DNA of 22,454 nt from contig NZ_JBNARB010000029.1 of the NCBI RefSeq assembly GCF_049723235.1, positions 1 through 22,454 on the forward strand, given 5' to 3'. How positions within the stretch are numbered: the first letter of the stretch is position 1; each line of letters starts with the position of its first letter. The DNA is from Thermovenabulum sp049723235 (lineage in GTDB: Bacteria > Bacillota > Thermosediminibacteria > Thermosediminibacterales > Thermosediminibacteraceae). Below are positions 1 through 7,849 of the stretch, in pieces. A model generated the notes under the pieces. The model made no database searches and had not been told where the DNA came from. It saw nothing but the letters and a program-made list of their open reading frames with translations. The position numbers and the translations under genes were made by a program.

Positions 1-364
1 AAAAGCAGTCTACGTCTTTTTGGGGGTCTATGTGGTATTTTATCTGGTCTTCAGATAGGTGGGAGGGCAGGGGCCTCATTATGAGGATGCCGTTTATTTT
101 TTCATCTTCATTTAGTTCGTGAATTTTCTTTATAAATTCCTGTTCCGTTATAGTTTCGGGTAATTCCAAGACGCTTGCCTCTACGCCTATTTCGCTCGCC
201 CTTTTTAATGCGCCTTTAATGTATGACAGGGAATCGGGCCTTTCTCCAACGATTACTATCTTTAGATTGGGAATGTAACCTTTTTGCCTTAATTCCGAAA
301 CTTCTTTGGTTAAGTCCTCTTTTAAGGCCTCGGCTACTTCCTTGCCGGATAAAATTAAGGCCAT
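1..364 (-). CDS. folD: Methylenetetrahydrofolate dehydrogenase FolD, N-terminal part (cut by window edge)
   Basis: My own translation of the reverse strand from the ATG at 364 gives 121 residues matching the FolD N-terminal catalytic domain: start MALILSGKEVAEALK, substrate-tyrosine segment SYIKGALKRASEIGV at 47-61, the PLPSHL loop at 98-103 and KDVDCF at 116-121. FolD oxidises methylene-THF and normally also hydrolyses methenyl-THF, in the cytosol. The Lys four residues after the conserved Tyr (Y50/K54 in the E. coli enzyme) is Ala52 here, and the usual Gln before the PLP loop is Met96. Both positions matter for the cyclohydrolase step in characterised enzymes, so I infer that this FolD is mainly a dehydrogenase, with FchA next door doing the hydrolysis. 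A GGGGTG ribosome site precedes the start. It is the last gene seen of the cooF-to-folD operon; the C-terminus lies outside the window. Confidence 0.9.
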   Translation of the reverse strand, partial: MALILSGKEVAEALKEDLTKEVSELRQKGYIPNLKIVIVGERPDSLSYIKGALKRASEIGVEASVLELPETITEQEFIKKIHELNEDEKINGILIMRPLPSHLSEDQIKYHIDPQKDVDCF

Positions 365-404
365 TTCGTTCACCCCTTTTATTTTTGTATTTTTAAACCA
401 TGTT

Positions 405-1034
405 TTAACCCTTTAATTTTTCTAAAACGATTTTATAAGCTTCATCAGCTAAATTCTCCGCTTCTTTGCAGATTCTTTCTATGTATTCACTGATTTTTTT
501 AAAAAATTCCTCATCATCTATTCCGTTTAAATTAATTACGACATTTAATTTTCCACTCAAGACGGCTGCTTTTAAAAGCAAAGCTCCTACTCCTACATCG
601 CTTATGGCAAGTTTTGATCCTATTTCCGCAAGCCTCCTTTGAAGTTTTAAAGCTTCTAATGAATTCTCCATTATCTTTATTGGTACCTGGCAGGCGTTTT
701 TTAAAGCATTTTTTAAAGCCTCTTCTTTTTGCTTTCTTTCTTCCTCGGTATTTTTAGGCAACTTATATGCCTTAGCAACTTCGCTGAAAACCTGTGCATC
801 CTCATCAATAAGAGAAAGTAAGTTTTCCTGCAGTTCCTTAGTCTTATTTAATATTTCAATAACCTCTGGTTCCACATCTTTATACTTTTCCTTACCCACA
901 GTCAAATTGCCTACCATACTTCCCAAAGCATTGCCTATTGCTCCAGCTAAAGCAGCAGCTCCTCCACCACCCGGTATTGGCTCCTTTGATGAAAGGATGC
1001 TAATAAAATCCTTTACAGTTTTATCTACAAACAT
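405..1034 (-). CDS. fchA: Methenyl-THF cyclohydrolase / formimidoyl-THF cyclodeaminase family protein FchA
   Basis: About 209 residues, the full length of the cyclodeaminase (FTCD C-terminal) family. Family marks: the PGGGGAAALAGAIG segment near the N-terminus, the DEDAQVF...AYKLPKNTEEE segment with the family Asp, and the LAISDVGVGALLLKAAVLSG segment near the C-terminus. In acetogens FchA converts 10-formyl-THF to methenyl-THF in the methyl branch; in histidine degradation relatives release ammonia from formimino-THF. The gene lies between fhs and folD, so the Wood-Ljungdahl role is far more likely. An upstream in-frame ATG at 1058 overlaps the stop of the preceding gene (ATGA), but the ATG at 1034 has a perfect AGGAGG six bases upstream and gives the family-typical N-terminus, so I chose it. 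Confidence 0.9.
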   Translation of the reverse strand: MFVDKTVKDFISILSSKEPIPGGGGAAALAGAIGNALGSMVGNLTVGKEKYKDVEPEVIEILNKTKELQENLLSLIDEDAQVFSEVAKAYKLPKNTEEERKQKEEALKNALKNACQVPIKIMENSLEALKLQRRLAEIGSKLAISDVGVGALLLKAAVLSGKLNVVINLNGIDDEEFFKKISEYIERICKEAENLADEAYKIVLEKLKG

Positions 1035-1054
1035 GATTGACCTCCTGTTTGCTC

Positions 1055-1861
1055 TCATATTTTTAAGGTATTTTCCGCAACCTGTAAATTTATATGAGCG
1101 GCAATATGCATAATGGAGTCTTTTATCTCCTCATCAATAGCATTAGAAGCTATGCAGGCGTAGGCATGCCACAGCTTATTGGCTTCCTCTACGGCTTCTT
1201 CTCCAATCTTTTTCCCTATAAGTCCGCAAGCCACATAATAGGTAGCACCGCAGGGTGCAGAACGAATTACATTTACATTTGTTATATAGCCTTTATCATC
1301 AACCTGGACCTCGTATTCAGGCCTACCTAATTTAAATTCTTTAAGGAAGTTGTCAATATAGTAAAAACCCGTTTTTTTTAATGAACAAAACGGCTTCGGG
1401 AAAGCATATTCTATGCCGTATTTTTCACATATATTTTTGAGAGTTTTTTCTAAGTATTTATCAATCCATTTTGGATCTTCCCTTGGGGCTATTAGTGCTT
1501 TACATCCGGCTTCTGCTGCCCTTTTCAAAAGCTCCGGAAAAATATCGGGATGCACCCCTGCAGCAATTAACACATCATGTTCCGGGAGATTATCCGGAAG
1601 ATAATCATCGGACTCATCAATGATTTCGGGTAAAATTGTAGGGAATAATACAATATCAACTATATTTTGAGTAAAATCCCCAACCTGACTTTTTTTGAAT
1701 TCGAGGCAATCCGAAGAGATTTTACCCTTCCCCATTTTATTGAAGGTTAAATTCGGCAGGAGTTTTCTCAATATATATTCCCCGCTGTACCTGCAATAAA
1801 AAGGGGGAGGAAAGATTGGGTCATCCTTCCCCGCCGCCAAAAGTAACCTGTAGTCTTCCAA
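1055..1861 (-). CDS. DUF166 family protein of unknown function
   Basis: About 268 residues resembling the DUF166 family (known to me mainly from methanogenic archaea and sometimes loosely labelled thymidylate synthase). Recognisable parts: a HPDIFPEL segment, a DPKW segment, the pair PKPFCSL and RSAPCGATYYVA, and a C-terminal HAYACIAS segment followed by MHIAAH. Several cysteines sit in these conserved-looking blocks (FYC, PFC, APCG, ACI), which suggests metal or Fe-S binding or redox chemistry; this is inference. No membrane segments or signal peptide. The gene sits between fhs and fchA, its stop overlaps an ATG of fchA, and it is clearly part of the C1 operon. Start: the longest frame begins with GTG at 1870 without a ribosome site; TTG at 1861 has GAGGTG six bases upstream and is preferred. 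Function not known. Confidence 0.8.
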   Translation of the reverse strand: MEDYRLLLAAGKDDPIFPPPFYCRYSGEYILRKLLPNLTFNKMGKGKISSDCLEFKKSQVGDFTQNIVDIVLFPTILPEIIDESDDYLPDNLPEHDVLIAAGVHPDIFPELLKRAAEAGCKALIAPREDPKWIDKYLEKTLKNICEKYGIEYAFPKPFCSLKKTGFYYIDNFLKEFKLGRPEYEVQVDDKGYITNVNVIRSAPCGATYYVACGLIGKKIGEEAVEEANKLWHAYACIASNAIDEEIKDSIMHIAAHINLQVAENTLKI

Positions 1862-1886
1862 AGGATACACCTCGTTTTTTTATATT

Positions 1887-3566
1887 TTAGAAAAGCCCGG
1901 AAATCCTTCCGTTTTCGTCCACATCTATATTCTCCGCCGCCGGCCTCTTGGGTAGCCCCGGCATCGTCATTATCTCTCCGGTCAGTACCACGACAAAGCC
2001 CGCTCCAGCCGATACTTTTACGTTCCTTACGGTTATCCTGAAACCGGTGGGCCGCCCTAATAGCGCCGGATTATCGCTCAAAGAATACTGGGTCTTGGCC
2101 ATGCATACCGGTAGATTGCCGAATCCTAATTTCTCCAAGTTCTCTATTTCCTTCTGTGCAGCAGGAGTATAATCCACTCCATCGGCACCGTATATTTCTT
2201 TTGCAATCGTCTCTATCTTTTCCTTTATGGAAAGTTCGAGAGGATATAAGGGAGCGTATCCGTTTTCTCCTTCCTCTATCAGCCTCAACACCTCATTGGC
2301 AAGGTCCACTCCGCCTTCTCCGCCCTTTGCCCATACCTCGGATAATACCACGTTTACTCCCAGGGCTTTGCATTCTTCCCTCACTAAATTAAGTTCCGCT
2401 TCGGTATCCGACGGGAATCGGTTCAGTGCCACTACTGCCGGTAACCGGAACTTTTTAGTAATGTTCTCCACGTGTTTTAAAAGGTTGGGAAGCCCCTTTT
2501 TCAGTGCCTGTAAATTCTCCTCATTTAACCTTTCCTTAGAAACTCCGCCGTTATACTTTAATGCTCTAACCGTAGCGACTATAACCACCGCATCGGGTTT
2601 AAGTCCCGCATACCTTGCTTTTATGTCCAAGAATTTCTCCGCTCCCAAGTCCGCACCGAATCCGGCTTCGGTCACCACGTAGTCGGCAAGTTTAAGTGCA
2701 AGCTTTGTGGCCATTACGCTATTGCAACCGTGGGCTATATTGGCAAAGGGCCCTCCGTGAATGAAAGCCGGCGTGCCTTCTAAGGTCTGAACTAAGTTGG
2801 GCATCAGGGCATCCTTTAAAAGGGCAGTCATAGCCCCGTGGGCTTTTAAATCTCCCGCGGTAACGGGTCTTCCATCGTAAGTGTAAGCTACTATTATCCT
2901 TGAAAGCCTTTCTTTTAAGTCCATTAAATCCCTTGAAAGGCAGAACACCGCCATAACTTCCGAGGCTACCGTTATATCAAAGCCGTCTTCCCGGGGTACA
3001 CCGTTTGCTTTCCCGCCGAGCCCGTCGACTATGAATCTCAGCTGCCTGTCATTCATATCCACACAGCGCCGGATAACAATTCGGCGCGGATCAATGCCGA
3101 GTTCATTTCCCTGATATATGTGGTTATCCACCATGGCGCAAAGGAGGTTATTTGCAGCACCGATGGCATGAAGATCCCCGGTAAAATGCAGGTTTATATC
3201 CTCCATCGGGACCACCTGGGCGTAGCCTCCTCCGGCTGCCCCGCCCTTAACTCCGAAAACGGGGCCGAGGGAGGGTTCCCTCAAACATATTACCGCATTT
3301 TTCCCAATTCTTCTTAAAGCATCCCCGAGACCTACCGTAGTGGTGGTTTTACCTTCTCCTGCCGGTGTAGGGTTAATCGCGGTAACAAGGATAAGTCTTC
3401 CATCTTTCTTTTCCGAGAGCCTTTTTAAAATATTGTAATTAATCTTTGCTTTGTATTTACCGTAGTATTCAATATCATCTTCGGTAAGCCCCAGCTTTGC
3501 GGCAATGTCTTTGATGGGCTCTAATTTGGCCTCCTGAGCAATTTCAATATCGCTTTTAAAGGTCAT
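1887..3566 (-). CDS. fhs: Formate-tetrahydrofolate ligase (10-formyl-THF synthetase)
   Basis: 559 residues, the normal length of monofunctional bacterial Fhs. It joins formate and THF using ATP to give 10-formyl-THF, the entry step of the Wood-Ljungdahl methyl branch and a source of purine formyl groups. Visible marks: the P-loop PTPAGEGKT at about residues 66-73, REPSLGPVFG at 97-106, the glycine-rich KGGAAGGGYAQVVPMEDINL stretch, and LDIKARYAGL and KTQYSLSDNP further on. ATG start at 3566 with an AAGGGG ribosome site. It follows cooC by 23 bases and precedes the DUF166 gene by about 25, so all are probably cotranscribed. Formate could come from the pyruvate formate-lyase encoded at 11972-14200, since no formate dehydrogenase is visible in the window. 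Confidence 0.97.
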   Translation of the reverse strand: MTFKSDIEIAQEAKLEPIKDIAAKLGLTEDDIEYYGKYKAKINYNILKRLSEKKDGRLILVTAINPTPAGEGKTTTTVGLGDALRRIGKNAVICLREPSLGPVFGVKGGAAGGGYAQVVPMEDINLHFTGDLHAIGAANNLLCAMVDNHIYQGNELGIDPRRIVIRRCVDMNDRQLRFIVDGLGGKANGVPREDGFDITVASEVMAVFCLSRDLMDLKERLSRIIVAYTYDGRPVTAGDLKAHGAMTALLKDALMPNLVQTLEGTPAFIHGGPFANIAHGCNSVMATKLALKLADYVVTEAGFGADLGAEKFLDIKARYAGLKPDAVVIVATVRALKYNGGVSKERLNEENLQALKKGLPNLLKHVENITKKFRLPAVVALNRFPSDTEAELNLVREECKALGVNVVLSEVWAKGGEGGVDLANEVLRLIEEGENGYAPLYPLELSIKEKIETIAKEIYGADGVDYTPAAQKEIENLEKLGFGNLPVCMAKTQYSLSDNPALLGRPTGFRITVRNVKVSAGAGFVVVLTGEIMTMPGLPKRPAAENIDVDENGRISGLF

Positions 3567-3589
3567 GTCGCCACCCCTTTGTACAAAAT

Positions 3590-4369
3590 TTATTTTGCAA
3601 TTTTTAAGGATAAATTGCTTTTTATCCTTAATACTTCCTCTCTTAAAACCGAACTTGAATCATAGGGAGATATGCCCATTTTATCGGCATTGATAATTTC
3701 CTCGTTATAAGAAATGATTCCCAGAAGGTCACCGGGATCGATGTGGTCATTTATAAATTTTATATCGGCCTCATCTTTTACTTTATTTGCAACCACCAGC
3801 ACCTTATCAATACCGAGATCCTTTGCCAATTTTTTTATCGTTTCAAAGGTTTTAATACTTCTGATGCCCGGTTCTACCACGGCTATAAAAGCATCCACAA
3901 AAGAAGCCGTAGCCCTGCCTAAGTGTTCAATCCCGGCTTCCATGTCAAGTATGAGAACCTCTTCCCTTTCTAAAATTAAATGCCGTATCACTGCTTTTAG
4001 AAAGGAGCTTTCAGGGCATACACAGCCTGCTCCACCCTTTTCAACACCGCCCATTTGAATAAGTTTAATACCCTCATGCTCCACACAGTATTTTTCCGGA
4101 ATATCATCCACCTTAGGATTAAGGCTGAACATCTGCCCTAATACTCCGGGTTCAGCCCCCGTTCTTTCTTTTATTATATCTTTTAATTGGGAAAGGGGGA
4201 TAAGCTTTTTTGCTTTTTCCTGCGGAAATCCTAAGGCAAAAGCAAAATTTGCATCGGGATCCGCGTCCACAGCGATTACCCTTTTACCCTCTATGGCATA
4301 AATTTTTGCAAGGCAGCCGGCAAGAGTGGTCTTCCCAACCCCACCCTTACCGGTTATAGCTATTTTCAT
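3590..4369 (-). CDS. cooC: CooC-type ATPase for nickel insertion into CO dehydrogenase
   Basis: About 259 residues of the MinD/ParA-like P-loop ATPase group. The deviant Walker A motif GKGGVGKTTLA starts at residue 7, and a CVC (C-x-C) motif lies at about residues 116-118, where CooC proteins bind Ni(II) or Zn(II) across the dimer. LILDMEAGIEHLGRAT follows as the Walker B/switch region. The family matures the Ni-Fe-S C-cluster of CooS. The frame could begin at TTG 4387, but the ATG at 4369 gives the usual MKIAITGKGG start and has a GAAGGATGGG ribosome site. It lies 30 bases downstream of cooS, so nickel loading and the enzyme are made together. Confidence 0.93.
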   Translation of the reverse strand: MKIAITGKGGVGKTTLAGCLAKIYAIEGKRVIAVDADPDANFAFALGFPQEKAKKLIPLSQLKDIIKERTGAEPGVLGQMFSLNPKVDDIPEKYCVEHEGIKLIQMGGVEKGGAGCVCPESSFLKAVIRHLILEREEVLILDMEAGIEHLGRATASFVDAFIAVVEPGIRSIKTFETIKKLAKDLGIDKVLVVANKVKDEADIKFINDHIDPGDLLGIISYNEEIINADKMGISPYDSSSVLREEVLRIKSNLSLKIAK

Positions 4370-4399
4370 GTTGTTCCCATCCTTCAAATTAAAATTATT

Positions 4400-6298
4400 T
4401 TAAATGCCCAGCATTTTCCGCTTTTTTTCTATATGATTGGCTATCTTTTCTGCTGCTTTCAGGGGATCGCTTTCCACTTCAAACCTTCCTCCCAGTATTT
4501 TTTCAATATCGGAGGTCAGGTAATTTACCACCGTTTCCGATCCCGTTATAGCAGGTGCTACCCCGAGGACAACATATATACCGGAAGATACTGCGTAAAG
4601 TCCTATAGACTGCGCTTTTTCGGACATCCACTCAGGAGCAGCCGCAGCCACCGGCAGATCGCTGATATCCACTCCCATATATTTTGCCACATCGGAAAGC
4701 AAAGTTAAAATCCTGCTTATATCCACACAGGAGCCCATGTGGAGAACCGGCGGTATTTCAAGAAGCTCGCAGCAGGTAGCAAGGCCTTTTCCGCAGTAAT
4801 TAACCGCATCCATGGACATCAGCCCGGCTTTAATGCAGGCATGGGCACCGCATCCTGTTGTTACCACCAGGATGTCCCTCTTTATTAATTCCTTTGCCAG
4901 TGTTACATGCCCTGAATCGTGGGGGACTTTATGGTTGTTGCACCCTACAATTGCCGCTGCGCCCCTTAAAACCCCTGATTTTATAGCATCAACAAGAGGT
5001 TTTACGGTACCCGCAGGATGAGCAAAGGAATTTGTTACTTTGTCAAGAATTTTTAATATTGCTTCATAGCTATATCCCACATATCCTTCCGCTTTTCCCC
5101 CGGGAATGTATATTTTTTGTCTTCTATTTTTATAATTTAAGACCGCTTCTCTTACTATTTTTTTTGCAATTTCTACAGCCTTTTTTTCATCAAATTCCAT
5201 ATGTATTGCTCCGGGCACCTTAGCTTTCGGAGAAGTGGTTATTAATTTCGTATGATAGCATTTTACAATTTCAGAAAGAGAGGGCATAATACACTGCACA
5301 TCTACCACCATTGCGTCTACCGCACCCGTAGCAATAGCCAGTTCTTGCTGAAAGAAGTTGCCGGCCATAGGCACTCCATGCCTCATGGTAATTTCATTGC
5401 CCGTACAGCACATTCCGGCAAGGATGATCCCTTCCGCCCCCTGTTTTTGGGCAAGATCGATTAGTTCCGGGTCCCTGGAAGCTATAACTATCGCTTCCGA
5501 CAGGGTAGGCTCGTGTCCGTGAACAATTATATTTACGTAATTTTCTTTGAGTACACCGAGATTTGCCTGTGTTTTTTTTGGCACGGGTGTGCCAAAAATT
5601 ACATCTGAAAGTTCCGTGCCTATCATCGATCCTCCCCATCCGTCGGATAGGGCTGCCTTTGCGGCTTGATTAATAATATTTCTATAATCCGCATCGCATC
5701 CCATGTGGGTGGAATGCATTACCTGAACCACTTCCCGGTCAATTGCCCTCGGAGAAATTCCCAGCTCATCCCAGATTACACATCTTTTTTCCGGAGCCCT
5801 CCCCAAGAATCTTAATTTCCCGAAGGGTTTTCCAAATTCTTCAAGAGCCATTAATGCGACTTCCCGGGCAATTTCCTTTAAACTTCTGTTTTCTACTTTT
5901 ATATTCCATTCCTTAGCAATTTTAAGCAATTTATCTTTATCTCTGACCTCGTAATCTCCTTCATCATTGGCGGCATGGTAGAGGGCCTGGGCGATATCCC
6001 TCCCGTGGTCGGAATGGGCTGCCGCTCCAGCAGCTACGGCTCTGGCAAAATTCCTGGATACTATGGTATCTTCCGTGGCTCCGCAGATTCCTTTTTTGGG
6101 GCCATCCTCCGTGATTTTAACAATCCTGCAGGGCCCCATTGAACAGTTGGTGCAGCACAATCCCATTTCTCCAAAACCGCACTGAGGCTGCATGGCCTGG
6201 GCTCTGTCCCAGACGGTTTCCAAACCCATTTCCTTTGCATATTCGTACATTTTCGCGGTAGCATTATCACAGCTTTTACAAAAAGTGGTTTCTTTCAA
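4400..6298 (-). CDS. cooS: Anaerobic Ni-Fe carbon monoxide dehydrogenase catalytic subunit
   Basis: 632 residues, full length for CooS/AcsA. It interconverts CO and CO2 in the cytosol. All cluster ligands expected from the Carboxydothermus CODH-II structure have counterparts: D-cluster Cys40 and Cys48; B-cluster Cys49, Cys52, Cys57, Cys72; C-cluster His262 (HGHEP), Cys298 (GMCCTGNE), Cys336, Cys453 (VGCNNH), Cys483 (TGCGAHAC) and Cys524 (MGSC). Acid-base residues around AAHSDH (His95, His98) and Lys561 in WMSEKA are also present, so the enzyme should be active. The start is TTG at 6298 with AAGGAGG seven bases upstream. cooF-like and cooC genes flank it. In acetogens the equivalent subunit (acsA) pairs with acetyl-CoA synthase, but no acsB is visible here. 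Confidence 0.97.
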   Translation of the reverse strand: MKETTFCKSCDNATAKMYEYAKEMGLETVWDRAQAMQPQCGFGEMGLCCTNCSMGPCRIVKITEDGPKKGICGATEDTIVSRNFARAVAAGAAAHSDHGRDIAQALYHAANDEGDYEVRDKDKLLKIAKEWNIKVENRSLKEIAREVALMALEEFGKPFGKLRFLGRAPEKRCVIWDELGISPRAIDREVVQVMHSTHMGCDADYRNIINQAAKAALSDGWGGSMIGTELSDVIFGTPVPKKTQANLGVLKENYVNIIVHGHEPTLSEAIVIASRDPELIDLAQKQGAEGIILAGMCCTGNEITMRHGVPMAGNFFQQELAIATGAVDAMVVDVQCIMPSLSEIVKCYHTKLITTSPKAKVPGAIHMEFDEKKAVEIAKKIVREAVLNYKNRRQKIYIPGGKAEGYVGYSYEAILKILDKVTNSFAHPAGTVKPLVDAIKSGVLRGAAAIVGCNNHKVPHDSGHVTLAKELIKRDILVVTTGCGAHACIKAGLMSMDAVNYCGKGLATCCELLEIPPVLHMGSCVDISRILTLLSDVAKYMGVDISDLPVAAAAPEWMSEKAQSIGLYAVSSGIYVVLGVAPAITGSETVVNYLTSDIEKILGGRFEVESDPLKAAEKIANHIEKKRKMLGI

Positions 6299-6322
6299 CT
6301 TATTCCCTCCTTAGCAAATCTT

Positions 6323-6739
6323 TTATACTGCTTTTACTTTTAAAGCTTTTGTAGGACATGCTTTTGCACAATAGGGTTCATCGCTTTCCATACATCTGTC
6401 GCAAACCGTTGGAAAATTGTATAATTTTATTGCATTGAACGGACATGCATCCTGACAAAGTCCACATCCTGTGCATGTAATTTCATTCACTTTTATTGTG
6501 CCGTTTTCCCTTCTTTCAAGAGCACCGACAGGACATGCTTTTATGCATTTTGGATCTACGCAAAGCATGCACTGCTCTACTTTGATTTTTCCGTTCTTAA
6601 CCTTTATCCTGATACGAGAAAACCTTCTTTCCTTAATTGCACCCGCAATGTTTTTCGTTTTTGAATGGGCAGCCGCACACGCAAGTTCACAGGTTTTACA
6701 CCCCAAGCACTTTTCCTTTTCAAAAAAGATTTTTATCAA
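6323..6739 (-). CDS. cooF: CooF-like four-cluster 4Fe-4S ferredoxin protein
   Basis: About 138 residues with 16 cysteines in four 4Fe-4S patterns: CLGCKTCELAC, CMLCVDPKCIKACP, CTGCGLCQDACP and CDRCMESDEPYCAKACP. This is the HycB/CooF type of electron-transfer polyferredoxin, and its place directly upstream of cooS (24 bases) marks it as the electron carrier of the CO dehydrogenase. It is shorter than the Rhodospirillum CooF. The frame opens at ATG 6766, but TTG at 6739 has a strong AAAGGGGG ribosome site eight bases upstream and gives the typical start (M)IKIFFEKEKCLGC, so I prefer it. It is the first gene of the operon. The electron partner (hydrogenase, MTHF reductase or other) cannot be told from the window. 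Confidence 0.88.
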   Translation of the reverse strand: MIKIFFEKEKCLGCKTCELACAAAHSKTKNIAGAIKERRFSRIRIKVKNGKIKVEQCMLCVDPKCIKACPVGALERRENGTIKVNEITCTGCGLCQDACPFNAIKLYNFPTVCDRCMESDEPYCAKACPTKALKVKAV

Positions 6740-6794
6740 TTCAACTTCCCCCTTTTTCCCGCCCATATGTTAAATTTTTCACAACCTCAATTAT

Positions 6795-6823
6795 ATATTA
6801 ACTCTTTGTTAAATTTCTGTCAA
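6795..6823 (-). promoter_or_regulatory. Predicted sigma-A promoter of the cooF-cooS-cooC-fhs operon
   Basis: On the minus strand TTGACA (6823-6818), a 17-base spacer and TAATAT (6800-6795). The start of transcription would fall near 6788, leaving a short leader of about 50 bases to the TTG start of the cooF-like gene. The -35 box lies inside the U-tract side of the terminator that closes the upstream cbiN operon. Confidence 0.65.
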
Positions 6824-6828
6824 TATAA

Positions 6829-6852
6829 AAAGCCCCCATTAAAGGAGGCTTT
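6829..6852 (-). terminator. Rho-independent terminator after cbiN
   Basis: Arms AAAGCC (6829-6834) and GGCTTT (6847-6852) with two further G-C pairs inside after one mismatch. On the minus strand the hairpin is followed by TTTTTATATT. It lies 20 bases past the cbiN stop and separates the transporter operon from the CO dehydrogenase operon. Confidence 0.75.
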
Positions 6853-6871
6853 ATAAAAAAAGTTAAAAAAA

Positions 6872-7168
6872 TTATTTTTTGATTTGAATTAATATCATCC
6901 TTCCTATAGCATAACTAAGTGCGAAAACCGCCAAGGTGCCCAAAGTCCCTGCGAAGGCTGTGGAAATATAATCATTTTGAATAAAAGAAACCCTGTATTC
7001 GCTAAAAGGTGAAGGAATCAAACCCTGAACAGCTTTTTCTTCAAAATTTAAGTTGCTGCTCACCCTTTCCAGACCGTCGGGCAGGGAAGAAGCAAAGGGA
7101 GAAAGCAGGGCAGCAATTACTAATGCAGCAAAAAGAATATAAACCCAAACCTTTTTTATTATTTTCAT
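6872..7168 (-). CDS. cbiN: CbiN-like accessory subunit of cobalt ECF transporter (PDGLE domain)
   Basis: 98 residues with two membrane segments (about 9-28 and 70-90) and an external loop that starts with the diagnostic SLPDGLERV motif. CbiN/PDGLE proteins are essential small partners of the substrate-binding subunit CbiM in cobalt or nickel ECF transporters. The ATG overlaps the cbiM stop (ATGA), indicating translational coupling. Cobalt rather than nickel is inferred; nickel cannot be excluded, because the CO dehydrogenase encoded downstream needs nickel. Confidence 0.85.
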   Translation of the reverse strand: MKIIKKVWVYILFAALVIAALLSPFASSLPDGLERVSSNLNFEEKAVQGLIPSPFSEYRVSFIQNDYISTAFAGTLGTLAVFALSYAIGRMILIQIKK

Positions 7169-7815
7169 ACCGTCATCCCCTTTTCCGAATTATCGATGCT
7201 ATCCACCTTTATATTCCTCACCCTGTCCACAAAAGAACATACTGCTACGGTAATCAATCCCTCCCCGATTCCTATCAAGGAATGTATAACGACCATGGGA
7301 ATCAGTACCTCCTTCAGCCCTGCCACCCCCGAAAGAAAAAGCTCTACACTGCAAAAAATTGAAGCGGCTACTACCGAGGCCCACCCGGCCAAAAATATAC
7401 CTGCGAGTTTTTTGCCATAAAACCATTTTTTAGCAAGTTTCAGTATATAAAAGGCCGTAACCGGAGCCACTACCGCCATGTTGAAGATATTTGCTCCAAG
7501 GGCTAATAGCCCTCCATCCTGAAAAAGCAGGCACTGAAGTATAAGTACTGATGCCATAGCCAGCCCCGCCAGCTGGGGCCCCATCGCATAAGTAAGCATA
7601 GCCGCTCCCAGAAAATGACCCGAAGTACCTGCCATTACAGGAAAATTCACCATTTGAGCTGCAAAAACAAAGGCTGAAAGAACTCCCAGAAAAGGAATAT
7701 CTTTTTCTTCCATTATTTTTTTTGCACTGTCAGCATCTTTTTTTAAAGCATAGGCGCTGGCGGCAGCAGTAACTATAAGGGTTTTTGGATCGAGAAAACC
7801 ATCGGGTATATGCAT
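7165..7815 (-). CDS. cbiM: CbiM-type metal-binding S component of ECF transporter
   Basis: About 216 residues, strongly hydrophobic with several membrane helices. The mature protein must begin MHIPDGFLD, because His2 of CbiM/NikM proteins ligates the metal; the ATG at 7815 gives exactly this and has AGGAGG about six bases upstream. The longer frame from a TTG at 7833 would bury the motif and is rejected. Family segments NFPVMAGTSGHFLGAAM and SLIGIGEGLITVAV are present. It works with CbiN and with the EcfT/EcfA pair encoded upstream. A hairpin resembling a terminator lies between ecfA and this gene, so it may be expressed at a different level from the folate part of the operon. Confidence 0.9.
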   Translation of the reverse strand: MHIPDGFLDPKTLIVTAAASAYALKKDADSAKKIMEEKDIPFLGVLSAFVFAAQMVNFPVMAGTSGHFLGAAMLTYAMGPQLAGLAMASVLILQCLLFQDGGLLALGANIFNMAVVAPVTAFYILKLAKKWFYGKKLAGIFLAGWASVVAASIFCSVELFLSGVAGLKEVLIPMVVIHSLIGIGEGLITVAVCSFVDRVRNIKVDSIDNSEKGMTV

Positions 7816-7849
7816 ATAACTTCCTCCTGTCAATATATTTTATATAATT

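Noticed and set aside
2227..2682. Open frame of 151 codons on the plus strand inside fhs
   Set aside because: Antisense to a fully conserved enzyme; low-complexity Ser/Thr/Pro composition and no start signals.
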